Source: Xylophilus sp. GOD-11R (GTDB lineage Bacteria; Pseudomonadota; Gammaproteobacteria; Burkholderiales; Burkholderiaceae_C). Taken from it: a DNA stretch of 64,000 bases. How positions within the stretch are numbered: the stretch's first letter is position 1; the number at the start of each line of letters is the position of its first letter. The translations under genes were made by a program, and so were the position numbers. The DNA lies in the NCBI RefSeq assembly GCF_033546935.1, contig NZ_CP137854.1, positions 1,860,001-1,924,000 of the forward strand, written 5' to 3'. The notes under the pieces are model-generated. The model saw only the letters and a list, made by a program, of their open reading frames with translations. It searched no databases and was not told the origin of the DNA. Shown piece by piece: positions 49,797-58,880 of this stretch.

Positions 49797-51152
49797 CTAC
49801 TTGGGCAGCGAGGCCCGCACGGTGGCCACCTGCGCCGGCTGCACCGCACCGGCCGCGTTGCCCCAGCTCTTGCGCACGAAGCTCAGCAGGTCGGCCACGT
49901 CGGCATCCTGCAGACGCCAGCCGAAGCCCGGCATGGCCAGGGCCGCCGGGGAGTCGGTGGTGTGCGGCATGGCCGAACCGCGCAGCACGATGCGGATCAG
50001 CGAGGTGGGATCGGCGGCGGCCACCGCGCTGCTGCGGGCCAGCGCCGGGAAAGTGCGCGCCGCGCCCTGGCCGTCGGAGCGGTGGCAGGCCGCGCAGTTG
50101 TTGAGGTAGACCATGGCGCCGCGCTCCGGCACCTGGCCGTCGTGCAGCGCGGCGGCGGTGGCGTCGGGCGCGGGTGCGGCCGGTGCCGTGGCGCTCGCTC
50201 CCTTGGCCGGCGGTATGGCCTGCAGATAGCTCGCCATGGCGGCCAGGTCTTCCCGGCTCATGTGCTGCGTGCTGTTGGCGACCACCTCGGCCATGGGTCC
50301 GAAGGCGGCGGTGTGCGGGTTCCGGCCGGTGCGCAGGTAGTCGACGATGTCGTCGCGCGACCAGGTCGCCAGCCCCGGCAGGGCGCTGGCGCGCAACGGC
50401 TGGGCGTACCAGCCGTCGACAAGCGCGCCGGACAGGAACACGTCGCCGCCTTTCTCGGACGCGGCCTTCTCGGCACCGGTGAATCCACGCGGCGTGTGGC
50501 AGGCGCTGCAGTGGCCCAGGCCCTGCACCAGGTAGGCGCCGCGGTTCCATTCGGCGCTCTGCGCGCTGTCGGCGGCGTAGGGTGCGCCGTCGAGGTAGAG
50601 CAGGTTCCAGCCGGCCATCAGCCAGCGCATGCGGTAGGGCCACTTCAATGCGGTCTCGGGGTTGTCCTGCCGGGCCGGCGCCACGCCCTGCTTGAAGTAC
50701 GCATAGAGCGAGGCCACGTCCTCGTCCGACAGCCGGGCGAAGTTGGTGTAGGGCATGGCCGGGTAGAGGTAATGCCCGTCGCGTGCCCGGCCCTTGCGCA
50801 GTGCGCGGCCGAAGTCCTCGACCGTATAGGCGCCTATGCCCTGGTCCGGGTCGGGCGTGATGTTGGTCGAGACGATGGTGCCGAAGGGCGTTTGCATTGG
50901 CAGGCCGCCGGCGAAGGGCGCGCCCTGCGGCCGGGTATGGCAGCTGATGCAGTCGCCGGCCTGCGCCAGGTACTGGCCGCGCAGCACCTGCGGGTCTTTG
51001 GAGACCGGCGCCCTGGGCGCCGATACCCGCTCGCCGCTGGTGGCACCACCGGTGGTCGGCACAGGGGTCTGGGCCCGGGCGCCTGTGGCCAGCAAGGCGG
51101 CCATCGCCACGGCCAGCAGCGGCGTCGCCGAGAGTGGGGTGCGCGCGCTCAT
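49797..51152 (-). CDS. Triheme cytochrome c subunit of a periplasmic dehydrogenase
   Basis: 451 residues from the ATG at 51152 that overlaps the stop of the flavoprotein gene (ATGA). Signal peptide (ATPLLAVAMAALLATGARAQ), then three CxxCH haem sites: GDCISCHTRPQG, GHCSACHTPRG and NNCAACHRSDG. This is the layout of the cytochrome subunit of gluconate 2-dehydrogenase and alcohol or sorbitol dehydrogenases, which pass electrons to ubiquinone at the outer face of the inner membrane. Confidence 0.92.
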   Translation of the reverse strand: MSARTPLSATPLLAVAMAALLATGARAQTPVPTTGGATSGERVSAPRAPVSKDPQVLRGQYLAQAGDCISCHTRPQGAPFAGGLPMQTPFGTIVSTNITPDPDQGIGAYTVEDFGRALRKGRARDGHYLYPAMPYTNFARLSDEDVASLYAYFKQGVAPARQDNPETALKWPYRMRWLMAGWNLLYLDGAPYAADSAQSAEWNRGAYLVQGLGHCSACHTPRGFTGAEKAASEKGGDVFLSGALVDGWYAQPLRASALPGLATWSRDDIVDYLRTGRNPHTAAFGPMAEVVANSTQHMSREDLAAMASYLQAIPPAKGASATAPAAPAPDATAAALHDGQVPERGAMVYLNNCAACHRSDGQGAARTFPALARSSAVAAADPTSLIRIVLRGSAMPHTTDSPAALAMPGFGWRLQDADVADLLSFVRKSWGNAAGAVQPAQVATVRASLPK

Positions 51153-52924
51153 GCCAGGGCTCCTCCCGGGCTCTTGAGATAGCGTTCCCGGATCGCCTTG
51201 GCCGACCAGTACGCCAGCCCGGTGACCATGCCGGTCGGGTTGTAGCCGAAGTTCTGCGGGAAGGCGCTGGCGCCCATCACGAAGACGTTGGGCACGTCCC
51301 AGGCCTGCAGGTAGCGGTTGATGGCGCTGGTACTCGGGTCGGTGCCCATCACCGCGCCGCCGGTGTTGTGGGTGGACTGGTAGACGCGCAGGTCGTAGTG
51401 GTCGCCCGGCTTGCGGGCGTTGACCCGGTACGACTTCGGGGCCATGGCCTTGGCGATCTGCTCGCACCTCGACGAGATGAACTGCGTCATCGCGATGTCG
51501 TTGGCACGCCAGTCGAAAGTCATGCGCAGCAACGGCTGGCCGTAGGCGTCCTTGTAGGTCGGGTCCAGATCGAGGTAGTTCTCGCGGTAGGACATGACCG
51601 AGCCCTGGCTGCCCACGCTGGCGGTGTAGCGGTAGTTGTCCTTGATCGCCTTCTTCCAGCCGCCGCCCCAGGCGGGCGCGCCCTCGGGCAGGGCCATCTG
51701 CTGGATCGGCCGGCCGCCGGTGGTGATGCAGTTGATGCTGGCACCGCCCACGAAACCGAGCGGGCCGTGGTCGAAGTTGTCGCCGTCGAAATCGTCGATG
51801 ACGCTGCCGCTGGCACCGGCGCCGACGAAGGGGTTCATCGGCTGGTCCTTGTCGAAGAACAGGCTGACGCCGGAATTGAGTTGGTAGGCGTAGTTGCGGC
51901 CGACCACGCCCTGGCCGGTGGCCGGGTCGTAGGGTTTGCCGATGCCCGACAGCAGCATCAGCCGCACGTTGTGGAACTGGTAGGCGCAGAGGATCACGAG
52001 GTCTGCCGGCTGTTCCACCTCGCGGCCCTGCGCGTCGATGTAGGTGACACCGGTGGCGTGCTTGCCGTCGGCAGACATGTTGACCCGGGTCACGTGCGAG
52101 CGGGTGCGCAGCTCGAAGTTGTCGCGGTGCAGCAGCGTGGGCAGCAGGGTGGTCTGCGGCGAGGCCTTGGCGTAGTTGTAGCAGCCGTAGCGCTCGCAGA
52201 AGCCGCAGAAGTTGCAGGGGCCGAGCTGCGCGCCATGCGGATTGGTGTAGGCCTTCGACGCGTTGGCGGCTGCCTGCGGGAAGGGGTGGTAGCCGAGCTC
52301 GCGCGCGGCCTTTTCGAACAGCAGGGCGCTGTTGATGCTGGCCAGCGGGGGCAGCGGGAAGTCGTTGGAACGTGCGCCCTCGAAAGGATTGCCGCCGGGC
52401 TGGATTTGCCCGCGGATGTTGCCGGCCCGGCCGGAGATGCCGGCGATCTTTTCGAAGCGATCGAAGTGCGGCTCCATCTCTTCGTAGGTCACGCCGAAGT
52501 CCTGCAGCTGCATGCCGGCGGGAATGAATTTCTTGCCGTAGCGCTCCTCGTACTTGCTGCGCAGGCGCAGGTCGTCGGGAAGCGGGCGCCAGTGGTGGCC
52601 GTTCCAGTGCACACCGGCGCCGCCCACGCCGTCACCCGGCAGAAAGGAGCCGAGTTGCCGATAGGGCAGGGCGGTGTCGCCGAGGTTGTGGCGCACCGTC
52701 ACCGTCTCGCGGGCGAGGTTCTGGAAGAGCTTGCCGCGGATGCCGTAGCTCAGCTCGTCGGTGATGCGCGGATAGGCGAAATCCGGCACCGTATCGCGCA
52801 TCTCGCCGCGTTCGAGCGCCAGCACGTGCAGGCCGGCGTCGGTGAGTTCCATGCCCATGATGGCGCCGGTCCAGCCGAAGCCGACCAGCACCGCATCGAC
52901 CGAAGGTTTCTTGATGGAAGCCAT
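51149..52924 (-). CDS. GMC oxidoreductase, flavoprotein subunit of gluconate 2-dehydrogenase-type enzyme
   Basis: 591 residues. The FAD-binding motif VDAVLVGFGWTGAIMGMEL is near the N-terminus; GVGGAGVHWNGHHW and the C-terminal HNTGGAVMGTDPSTSAIN (catalytic/FAD region) are typical of the GMC subgroup that includes gluconate, 2-ketogluconate and sorbitol dehydrogenases. A cysteine group NFCGFCERYGCYNY is also present. There is no signal peptide; the enzyme is thought to be exported together with the Tat-bearing small subunit. The gene overlaps the cytochrome gene and lies 16 bases after the small-subunit gene. The real substrate is unknown. Confidence 0.92.
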   Translation of the reverse strand: MASIKKPSVDAVLVGFGWTGAIMGMELTDAGLHVLALERGEMRDTVPDFAYPRITDELSYGIRGKLFQNLARETVTVRHNLGDTALPYRQLGSFLPGDGVGGAGVHWNGHHWRPLPDDLRLRSKYEERYGKKFIPAGMQLQDFGVTYEEMEPHFDRFEKIAGISGRAGNIRGQIQPGGNPFEGARSNDFPLPPLASINSALLFEKAARELGYHPFPQAAANASKAYTNPHGAQLGPCNFCGFCERYGCYNYAKASPQTTLLPTLLHRDNFELRTRSHVTRVNMSADGKHATGVTYIDAQGREVEQPADLVILCAYQFHNVRLMLLSGIGKPYDPATGQGVVGRNYAYQLNSGVSLFFDKDQPMNPFVGAGASGSVIDDFDGDNFDHGPLGFVGGASINCITTGGRPIQQMALPEGAPAWGGGWKKAIKDNYRYTASVGSQGSVMSYRENYLDLDPTYKDAYGQPLLRMTFDWRANDIAMTQFISSRCEQIAKAMAPKSYRVNARKPGDHYDLRVYQSTHNTGGAVMGTDPSTSAINRYLQAWDVPNVFVMGASAFPQNFGYNPTGMVTGLAYWSAKAIRERYLKSPGGALA

Positions 52925-52940
52925 GGGTTGCGACTTCCTT

Positions 52941-53666
52941 TCAGGCCTGCGGGCCGGCGATGGTGACCGGCGGCAGCGGGTATTGCACGCCGGGCCGGCC
53001 GACCCAGTCGGCGAAATCGGCGCGCGCGCCGGGAAAACCGATCATCTGCCAGGCCACGCCGTTGCGGTTGCCGCCGTGGATCGGGTCGGCGAGGTAGCCT
53101 TCCTTGGTGTTCTGCAGCAGGAAACCGAAGAAGGTCTTGCTGTCGACATCGGTGAAGACGATGGCGCCGGTCTCCATGCCCGCGAGCACCTCGTCCTGCC
53201 GGGCGGGTTCGAGCTGGGCGAACGTCTTGCCGTCGAAGGCCTGCCGGCAATGGGCGTCGCAGGCGGCGATGCCGGCGCGGTACACATCGCGCGGCGGCAG
53301 GCGGCCCTGGTAGCCGAACTCGGGTGGCGCGTCGGCGAACGGGCCCTGCGTGTACCAGATGGCGGCGTGGCCGAAGACTTCGTCCATCTGGCGGTCGATG
53401 AACTCGTGCACGCCGGCCTCGATGCCGCTCGGGCCTTCGGCGTCGGCGGGAATCAGGCGGGCGACGGCCGCCTGCACGAAGGCCCATTCGGGCGGATGAA
53501 AGTAGCGGGGCGTGTAGGCCGCGGGCGTCGCGTTGCCGGCAGATGCGGTCGGTTGCGCGGAGGCTGCGGGCGGTGGGGTGGGAGAGCAGCCGGCGGCGAC
53601 GGCCGTGGCGGGGACGATCGCGATCGAGCGGCGCAGGAATCCGCGCCGTGCTGAGTCATGGGACAT
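52941..53666 (-). CDS. Gluconate 2-dehydrogenase subunit 3 family protein (Tat-exported)
   Basis: 241 residues. The N-terminus ARRGFLRRSIAIVPATAVAAGC is a Tat-type signal with twin arginines, followed by a possible lipobox-like AAGC. The mature part has FHPPEWAFVQAAVARLIPADAEGPSG and a Cys-containing ACDAHCRQAFDG. It acts as the small subunit that carries the flavoprotein through the Tat system. First gene of the three-gene operon. Confidence 0.9.
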   Translation of the reverse strand: MSHDSARRGFLRRSIAIVPATAVAAGCSPTPPPAASAQPTASAGNATPAAYTPRYFHPPEWAFVQAAVARLIPADAEGPSGIEAGVHEFIDRQMDEVFGHAAIWYTQGPFADAPPEFGYQGRLPPRDVYRAGIAACDAHCRQAFDGKTFAQLEPARQDEVLAGMETGAIVFTDVDSKTFFGFLLQNTKEGYLADPIHGGNRNGVAWQMIGFPGARADFADWVGRPGVQYPLPPVTIAGPQA

Positions 53667-53757
53667 GACATGCTTCCTGTACGGGCGCGTGGGGCGCCCT
53701 TGTTATGCGTTATGGAAAAAGGCGATGTCATGCTAGGCACCGGCCGTCGGATGCCTG

Positions 53758-53772
53758 TTGCACTTTGCAACT
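53758..53772 (+). promoter_or_regulatory. LysR-type binding site between the dehydrogenase operon and the LysR gene
   Basis: GTTGCA-CTT-TGCAAC is a perfect 6-bp inverted repeat. Inside it, TTGCACTTTGCAA has the T-N11-A form of LysR boxes. It lies 52 bases before the lysR start and about 92 before the start of the divergent dehydrogenase operon, so it could serve both. Confidence 0.6.
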
Positions 53773-53823
53773 CCTATGTATCAGTCGTGCTAAGTTCCGC
53801 GCCGAACCAAGAAGAGACAAGCC

Positions 53824-54726
53824 ATGAAATTCAGGCTCCGACAGATGGAAGTCTTTCGCGCCGTCATGCTGACCGGCTCGATCAGCGGTGCATCCAAACT
53901 GCTGTTCACCTCGCAGCCGGCGATCAGCCGGATCGTGTCGCACACCGAGCAAACGCTGGGGCTTTCGCTCTTCAGCCGCATCAAGGGCAAGCTGGTGCCG
54001 ACGCCCGAGGGCGAGGCGCTTTTCCGTGAGGTGGACGAGTTCTACAAGCAGGCGCTGCGGGTGGACGACTTCGCGCGCGGGCTGGCGGCCGGGCCGTCGG
54101 GCACGCTCAACATCGCCTCGAGCCCCTGCCTCAGCCGCAGCCTGGTGCCGCGCGTGGTCACCCGTTTCGTGCAGCGCTATCCCAATATCCGCGTCAACCT
54201 GCGCACGACGCTGCTGGCCGGCATGGCGCAGGAAGTGCTGAGCAATACCGTCGACCTGGCGGTGTCGGTGCTGCCGTTGGAGCATCCCAACCTGCGCATG
54301 GAGCCCTTCACCGAGGGCCGCATGGTCTGCGTGGTGCCGCGCGGGCACGAGCTCGCGCAGATGGCATCGGTGGCTATCGGCGATCTGGCGCGTTTCACGC
54401 TCATTGCCCATCACCCGTCGATCGCCTTCGGACAGATGGTGACGGCCGCCTTTCGCCAGGCTGGCGTGCCACTGGTCTCACGTGTCGACATCCACGAGAC
54501 CGACGTCGCCTGTGCGCTGGTGCGCGCCGGCGCGGGCATCGCGATGGTGGATCAGTTCACGGTGGAGGGCATGGCCTGGAACGACCTGCTGGTGCTGCCG
54601 CTGGCCGACGAGATCCGCTTGGTGCCGAGCATCGTGCGCTCGGCCTTCGACAACGGGCAGACGCATGCGGACAAGTTTGCGGAGCTGCTGCGCGAGACGG
54701 TCGCCGGCGGCCGGCCGGGGTCCTGA
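53824..54726 (+). CDS. LysR family transcription regulator
   Basis: 300 residues. The winged HTH is at the start: MKFRLRQMEVFRAVMLTGSI, then SGASKLLFTSQPAISRIVSHTEQTLGLSLFSRIKGKLVPTPEG. The effector-binding domain follows (GTLNIASSPCLSRSLVP; VVPRGHELAQ; HETDVACALVRAGAGIAMVD). It is divergent from the dehydrogenase operon and separated from it by 157 bases with one LysR-type inverted repeat, so it is the natural candidate regulator. The effector may be the substrate or product of the dehydrogenase. Confidence 0.93.
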   Translation: MKFRLRQMEVFRAVMLTGSISGASKLLFTSQPAISRIVSHTEQTLGLSLFSRIKGKLVPTPEGEALFREVDEFYKQALRVDDFARGLAAGPSGTLNIASSPCLSRSLVPRVVTRFVQRYPNIRVNLRTTLLAGMAQEVLSNTVDLAVSVLPLEHPNLRMEPFTEGRMVCVVPRGHELAQMASVAIGDLARFTLIAHHPSIAFGQMVTAAFRQAGVPLVSRVDIHETDVACALVRAGAGIAMVDQFTVEGMAWNDLLVLPLADEIRLVPSIVRSAFDNGQTHADKFAELLRETVAGGRPGS

Positions 54727-54747
54727 CGCGAAACGGTCGGCACGAAC

Positions 54748-55308
54748 TCACGCCGGCAGCAACCCGGCCGCGCGGTAACCGTCGACCAGGGTGTCGAAGA
54801 GGGCGACGTCGTCACGGCTGCGTGCCATCAACTGAGCGCCCGCGATGGCCGCGAAGATCGCCCGGGCACGCTGCATGGCTTGGGCATCTTCGACGCCCAT
54901 GGCGACGAGCATGCGAGCCAGCCAGGCCACGTTGACGTCGGCGAATCGCTGGACTTCGAGCTTCACCGGATCCGGCAAGTCGTCGTATTCGGCAGCCATG
55001 AAACTGCACAGGCACATGCGGTTGCCGTTTTCGAGCGAGCGACGAAAAACTTCCGGATAGCGCCGCAGGCAGGCGGCGGGGTCTCCCGTTTCATCGACCA
55101 TCGTCTCCAGGCCAGCGGCCGTGTCTTCCCAATAGCGCTGCGCGACCGCCGCGCCCAGGTCGGCCTTGGTGGGAAAGTGGTAGTGGATGCTGGCGCTCTT
55201 GATGCCGACATCGGCTGCGAGATCCCGGAAATTCAGGCCGCTGTAGCCACGCGCCTGGGCGGTGCGACGGGCGGCGGCGAGGATGGCCTCACGGGCATTG
55301 GTGCTCAA
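54748..55308 (-). CDS. TetR family repressor
   Basis: 186 residues from a TTG at 55308 (LSTNAREAILAAARRTAQA), with GAAAGG upstream. A longer reading starts at a TTG inside the operator (55371) and is unlikely. The HTH is GYSGLNFRDLAADVGIKSASIHYHF. The C-terminal ligand domain is helical (FRRSLENGNRMCLCSFMAAEYDDLP), of the AcrR-type subgroup. It diverges from the glutathione transferase gene, and two palindromes CTATCAAT(T/C)GATAG lie between, so self-repression and repression of the transferase are likely. The inducer is unknown. Confidence 0.88.
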   Translation of the reverse strand: MSTNAREAILAAARRTAQARGYSGLNFRDLAADVGIKSASIHYHFPTKADLGAAVAQRYWEDTAAGLETMVDETGDPAACLRRYPEVFRRSLENGNRMCLCSFMAAEYDDLPDPVKLEVQRFADVNVAWLARMLVAMGVEDAQAMQRARAIFAAIAGAQLMARSRDDVALFDTLVDGYRAAGLLPA

Positions 55309-55364
55309 GGATGCGGGCCTTTCGAAGAAACGGAAGAAAACGATTTTAGGTTGTCGATTCAAAA

Positions 55365-55433
55365 CTATCAATTGATAGATAGGGGTTGACGCTTGGTGAT
55401 TGCGGCCCCTAAGATTTACCTATCAATCGATAG
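55365..55433 (+). promoter_or_regulatory. TetR operators and promoter of the glutathione transferase gene
   Basis: Two near-identical palindromes, CTATCAATTGATAG (55365-55378) and CTATCAATCGATAG (55420-55433), each followed by ATAGG, flank a promoter: TTGACG (55386-55391), an 18-bp spacer and TAAGAT (55410-55415). The second operator covers the expected transcription start, the first lies just before the -35. Binding of the divergent TetR would block transcription in both directions. Confidence 0.8.
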
Positions 55434-55446
55434 ATAGGAGCGCGGC

Positions 55447-56121
55447 ATGAGTACCGACAGTCCATCCGACCTGCAGCCCTTTATCGGCATGACCATTCAC
55501 GACTGGCACACGGGACCGTACCCGGCTCGTGTGCGAATCGCGGTCGCCGAAAAAGGCCTGCAGCCGCAGGTTCGTTTCCATTCGGTCGACCTGCTCAAGG
55601 GCGAACACAAGCAGCCTGGTTTTCTGGCCATCAACTATTCCGGCACCTTGCCGGTGCTGGAGTTGGCCGACGGCAGTTTCATCGCCGAATGCACCGCCAT
55701 CACCGAGTATCTCGATCACCTCGATGGCCAGCCCACCCTCACCGGCACCACGGCGTTCGAGAAGGGAACCATCCACATGATGAGCAGACGCGCCGAGCTG
55801 GAAGTGCTCGACGCGATCAGCGTGTATTTCCATCACGCCACGCCGGGCCTCGGCCCGACGGTCGAGCTCTATCAGAACGCCGAGTGGGGCCTGCGCCAGC
55901 GCGACAAGGCGCTGCGTGGCATGCGCTATTTCGACTCGGTGCTGAAAACGCAGTCCTTCGTGGCAGGCGAGGTTTTCTCGATGGCCGACATCACGTTGTT
56001 CGGCGGATTGGTCTTCGCCGAAATCGTGCGCGTGGCGGTACCGCCGGAGCTGAGCGCCTTGCATGCGTGGCATGCCCGCATGCTGGCGCGGCCGAGCGTC
56101 GAAGGCTGGAAAACGATGTAG
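55447..56121 (+). CDS. Glutathione S-transferase family protein
   Basis: 224 residues, with AGGAG before the ATG. The thioredoxin-like N-terminal domain has GPYPARVRIAVAEKGL, the cis-Pro in SGTLPVLELADGSFIAECTAI (ES-type glutathione site, here ECT), and the C-terminal helical domain contains RYFDSVLKTQSFVAGEVFSMADITLFGGL (N-capping box). No Cys or Ser of a standard first-helix active site is obvious (WHTGPYPAR). Controlled by the TetR gene next door; it may detoxify an electrophile. Confidence 0.9.
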   Translation: MSTDSPSDLQPFIGMTIHDWHTGPYPARVRIAVAEKGLQPQVRFHSVDLLKGEHKQPGFLAINYSGTLPVLELADGSFIAECTAITEYLDHLDGQPTLTGTTAFEKGTIHMMSRRAELEVLDAISVYFHHATPGLGPTVELYQNAEWGLRQRDKALRGMRYFDSVLKTQSFVAGEVFSMADITLFGGLVFAEIVRVAVPPELSALHAWHARMLARPSVEGWKTM

Positions 56122-56210
56122 CGCCGCGAGCGCGCCCGCGCGCCCACCCTTAACCCCAAGCTATACCCCACCCCCAAAACGGCACTGGCCGGGGCGTGCT
56201 GCCCGTCCTA

Positions 56211-56229
56211 GATTTGCATCCGGCAAATC
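56211..56229 (+). promoter_or_regulatory. Inverted repeat before the catabolic cluster
   Basis: GATTTGC-ATCCG-GCAAATC is a perfect 7-bp inverted repeat that ends 19 bases before the first ATG of the cluster. It could be an operator or a hairpin in the leader. No regulator gene in the cluster is available to match it. Confidence 0.4.
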
Positions 56230-56248
56230 AAAAAGAGAGACAAGCAGC

Positions 56249-56968
56249 ATGAGCCAGATCCAAATTCTCAGGCGGCGCCGGCAGGTGAGCGCCGACCTCG
56301 TCGCGCGCTTCCGGCGCATTCCGGTGGCCAACGTCAGCGACTGCATGATGCGCATCACCGCCGGTGGCCCGCGCCTGCGGCCGATGCACCGTGGCGGCGG
56401 GCTCGCCGGCCCGGCCTTCACCGTCAAGACCCGTCCCGGCGACAACCTGCTGGTGCACAAGGCGCTCGACCTCGCCCAGCCCGGCGACGTGATCGTGGTG
56501 GACGCAGGCGGCGACCTCACCAACGCGATCATCGGCGAGCTGATGAGCGGCTACGCGGCCAGCCGGGGCATCGCCGGCATCGTCATCAACGGCGCGATCC
56601 GCGACGCCGACACGCTGGCCGCCTCGGCCTTTCCGGTCTACGCGGCCGGCGTCACCCACCGCGGCCCCTACAAGGACGGCCCCGGCCAGATCAACGTGGC
56701 GATCGCCCTCGACGGCATGGTGATCGAGCCCGGCGACCTGATCCTGGGCGATGCCGACGGCCTGCTCTGCGTGCCCTTCGACCAGGCCGAAGCGCTGCTG
56801 GCCGCCGCCGCCGCCAAGAACGACCAGGAGCAGGACACGATCCGCGACATCGCGGCCGGCCGGCTCGACACGTCCTGGGTGGATGCCGCGCTGCAGCGCC
56901 TGGGCTACGCCTCCGAATACGAATCCACCACTTCCTCCATCCAAACGACAAGCGAGACAACGACATGA
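56249..56968 (+). CDS. RraA-like / HMG aldolase family protein
   Basis: 239 residues from the ATG at 56249. The RraA-like domain contains VANVSDCMMRITAGGPRLRPM, GGGLAGPAFTVKTRPGDN, VIVVDAGGDLTNAIIGELM and GIVINGAIRDADT. The Arg118-Asp119 pair and the preceding Gly-rich helix are the divalent-metal and pyruvate-binding elements of the 4-hydroxy-4-methyl-2-oxoglutarate aldolase branch. Its context in a cluster of dehydrogenases favours a metabolic role over RNase E inhibition. Its stop overlaps the next start (ATGA). Confidence 0.88.
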   Translation: MSQIQILRRRRQVSADLVARFRRIPVANVSDCMMRITAGGPRLRPMHRGGGLAGPAFTVKTRPGDNLLVHKALDLAQPGDVIVVDAGGDLTNAIIGELMSGYAASRGIAGIVINGAIRDADTLAASAFPVYAAGVTHRGPYKDGPGQINVAIALDGMVIEPGDLILGDADGLLCVPFDQAEALLAAAAAKNDQEQDTIRDIAAGRLDTSWVDAALQRLGYASEYESTTSSIQTTSETTT

Positions 56969-57849
56969 AAATCGGACTCATCGGCCTGGGCAACATCGGC
57001 GTGCACTTCGGCAACCGCCTGCTGGCCGCCGGCCACGAACTGCTGGTACACGACCGCAACCAGGCCGCGCAACAGCGGCTGGTCGACCAGGGCGCCACCG
57101 GTGTCGCGAGCGCCACCGAACTGGCCTCTCAGACCGAGGTGGTGCTGCTCTGCCTGCCGCTGCCGCGCATCGTGGCCGACGTGGCCGCCGAGGTGGCGCA
57201 GGGCAGCGCGGTGCGCACCGTGGTCGACCTCTCCACCACCGGGCCGTCGGTAACGCGCGAGGTCGAGGCGTTGCTGTCGGCGCGCGGCATTGCGCTGGTC
57301 GGCGCGCCGGTGTCCGGCGGCACCGTCGCCGCCGAAAAAGGCACGCTGGCGGTGATGCCCGCCGGCCCCCAGGCGGCCTACGAACTGGTCGAGCCGCTGC
57401 TGCGGGTGCTGGGCAAGAACATCTTCTACCTGGGCGCCGACCCGACGCTGGGCCAGACGATGAAGATCATCAACAACACGCTCTACGCCACCAGCATGGT
57501 GGCCAGCTGCGAGGCCCTGGTCTACGGCGTGAAGGCGGGGCTGGATTCCAAGACCATGCTGGACGTGATCAACGTCTCCAGCGGCCGCTCCTTCGCCACG
57601 CTGGAGCGCATTCCCCAGTGCGCGCTGGACCGCAGCTTTCCGGTGCGCTTCACCACCGAGCTGCTGCACAAGGACATCAAGATGTGCATCGACGAAGCCG
57701 AGAAGCTCGGTGCGCCGATGTTGGTGAGCCCGGCGGCGCGCCAGTTTCTGGCCTTCGCCATCACCCAGGGCGATGCGCAGCGCGACAACCTGTACCCCAT
57801 GCGCCATTTTGAGGAATGGGCCGGCGTGCAGTTCGGAGAGGCCAAGTGA
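56965..57849 (+). CDS. NAD(P)-dependent oxidoreductase, 3-hydroxyisobutyrate dehydrogenase family
   Basis: 294 residues, ATG overlapping the previous stop. N-terminal Rossmann motif KIGLIGLGNIGVHFGNRLL; the substrate loop VDLSTTGPSVTREV and GAPVSGGTVAAEKGTLAVM follow; the catalytic Lys is in TMKIINNTLY. The family includes GarR (tartronate semialdehyde reductase) and HIBADH. Its GTG-overlap with the next gene shows it belongs to the same operon. Substrate unknown. Confidence 0.92.
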   Translation: MKIGLIGLGNIGVHFGNRLLAAGHELLVHDRNQAAQQRLVDQGATGVASATELASQTEVVLLCLPLPRIVADVAAEVAQGSAVRTVVDLSTTGPSVTREVEALLSARGIALVGAPVSGGTVAAEKGTLAVMPAGPQAAYELVEPLLRVLGKNIFYLGADPTLGQTMKIINNTLYATSMVASCEALVYGVKAGLDSKTMLDVINVSSGRSFATLERIPQCALDRSFPVRFTTELLHKDIKMCIDEAEKLGAPMLVSPAARQFLAFAITQGDAQRDNLYPMRHFEEWAGVQFGEAK

Positions 57850-58796
57850 AGCGCCGGCTGCTCGCGGCGCTTCTGTGTGCACTGCCGCTGGCATCGCTGG
57901 CCGCCTATCCGGACAAGCCGGTGCGGCTGATCGTGCCGTTTCCGCCGGGCAGCATCACCGACGTGGTGGCGCGTGCCTTATCCGACGGCATGGCGGCCAA
58001 GCTCGGTCAGCCGGTGGTGATCGACAACCTGGCCGGCGCCAACGGCATCGTCGGCACCGTGTCGGCGGTGAAGGCGGCGCCCGATGGCTACACGCTGTTC
58101 ATGGTGGGCGTGAGCACCGGCGCCAGCAACGTCAGTGCTTTCAAGGCGCTGCAGTACGACCCGCGCAAGGACTTCACGCCGATCGCCACCGTGGCCGACG
58201 CGCCCTTCATGCTGGTGGCGAGCAAGTCGATCCCGGTCAACACGCTGCAGGAGCTGATCGCCTACGGGCGTGCCCACCCCGGCAAGCTGTCGTATGGCTA
58301 CGGCTCCGGCAGCTCGCAGCTGTGCGCGGCGCAGGTGGTGTCCATGGGCAAGTTCGAGGCCACGCCGGTCGCCTACCGCGGCGTGCCGCAGGTGATGACC
58401 GACCTGGTCGGCGGCACGGTGCAGTTCACCATCGCCGACATGGTCAACGGCCTGCAACAGGCCCGCAGCGGGCGGGTGACGGCGCTGGGCGTGACCTCCA
58501 GACAGCGCTCTCCGCTGGCGCCCGAGGTGCCGTCGCTCGCCGAAGCCGGTCTGCCGGATTACGACCTGACCGTGTGGTTCGGCATGGCCGGGCCGGCGGG
58601 CATTCCGGCGGCGGTGGTGCAGCGCGTGAATGCCGCCGTGCTCGAGGTGCTGGCCGATCCGGCCGTGCAGAAGCGCTTCGAGACGGCGGGGCTCACGCCA
58701 AAGCCTTCGAGTGCGGCGGTGTTCGGCCAGCTGATCAACACCGACATCGCCAAGTGGGCCAGGGTGTTCCGCGAAGCCGGCATGGAGCCGCAGTAG
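57846..58796 (+). CDS. Bug family (tripartite tricarboxylate) substrate-binding protein, first copy
   Basis: 316 residues from a GTG overlapping the previous stop (GTGA). A Sec signal (KRRLLAALLCALPLASLAAYP) precedes the Bug start YPDKPVRLIVPFPPGSITDVVARALSD. The section GYTLFMVGVSTGASNVSAFKAL and the end (VFREAGMEPQ) are standard. Bug proteins deliver carboxylates to the TctAB membrane pair, which is not in this window. Ligand unknown. Confidence 0.93.
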   Translation: MKRRLLAALLCALPLASLAAYPDKPVRLIVPFPPGSITDVVARALSDGMAAKLGQPVVIDNLAGANGIVGTVSAVKAAPDGYTLFMVGVSTGASNVSAFKALQYDPRKDFTPIATVADAPFMLVASKSIPVNTLQELIAYGRAHPGKLSYGYGSGSSQLCAAQVVSMGKFEATPVAYRGVPQVMTDLVGGTVQFTIADMVNGLQQARSGRVTALGVTSRQRSPLAPEVPSLAEAGLPDYDLTVWFGMAGPAGIPAAVVQRVNAAVLEVLADPAVQKRFETAGLTPKPSSAAVFGQLINTDIAKWARVFREAGMEPQ

Positions 58797-58880
58797 GCGG
58801 CGTTTCTCATCCCCAGGGTCGCGACCGGTGCGTCGCGGTCCCGTTTTCATCTCTTCATCTCAACCGACAGGAACCGTCCA

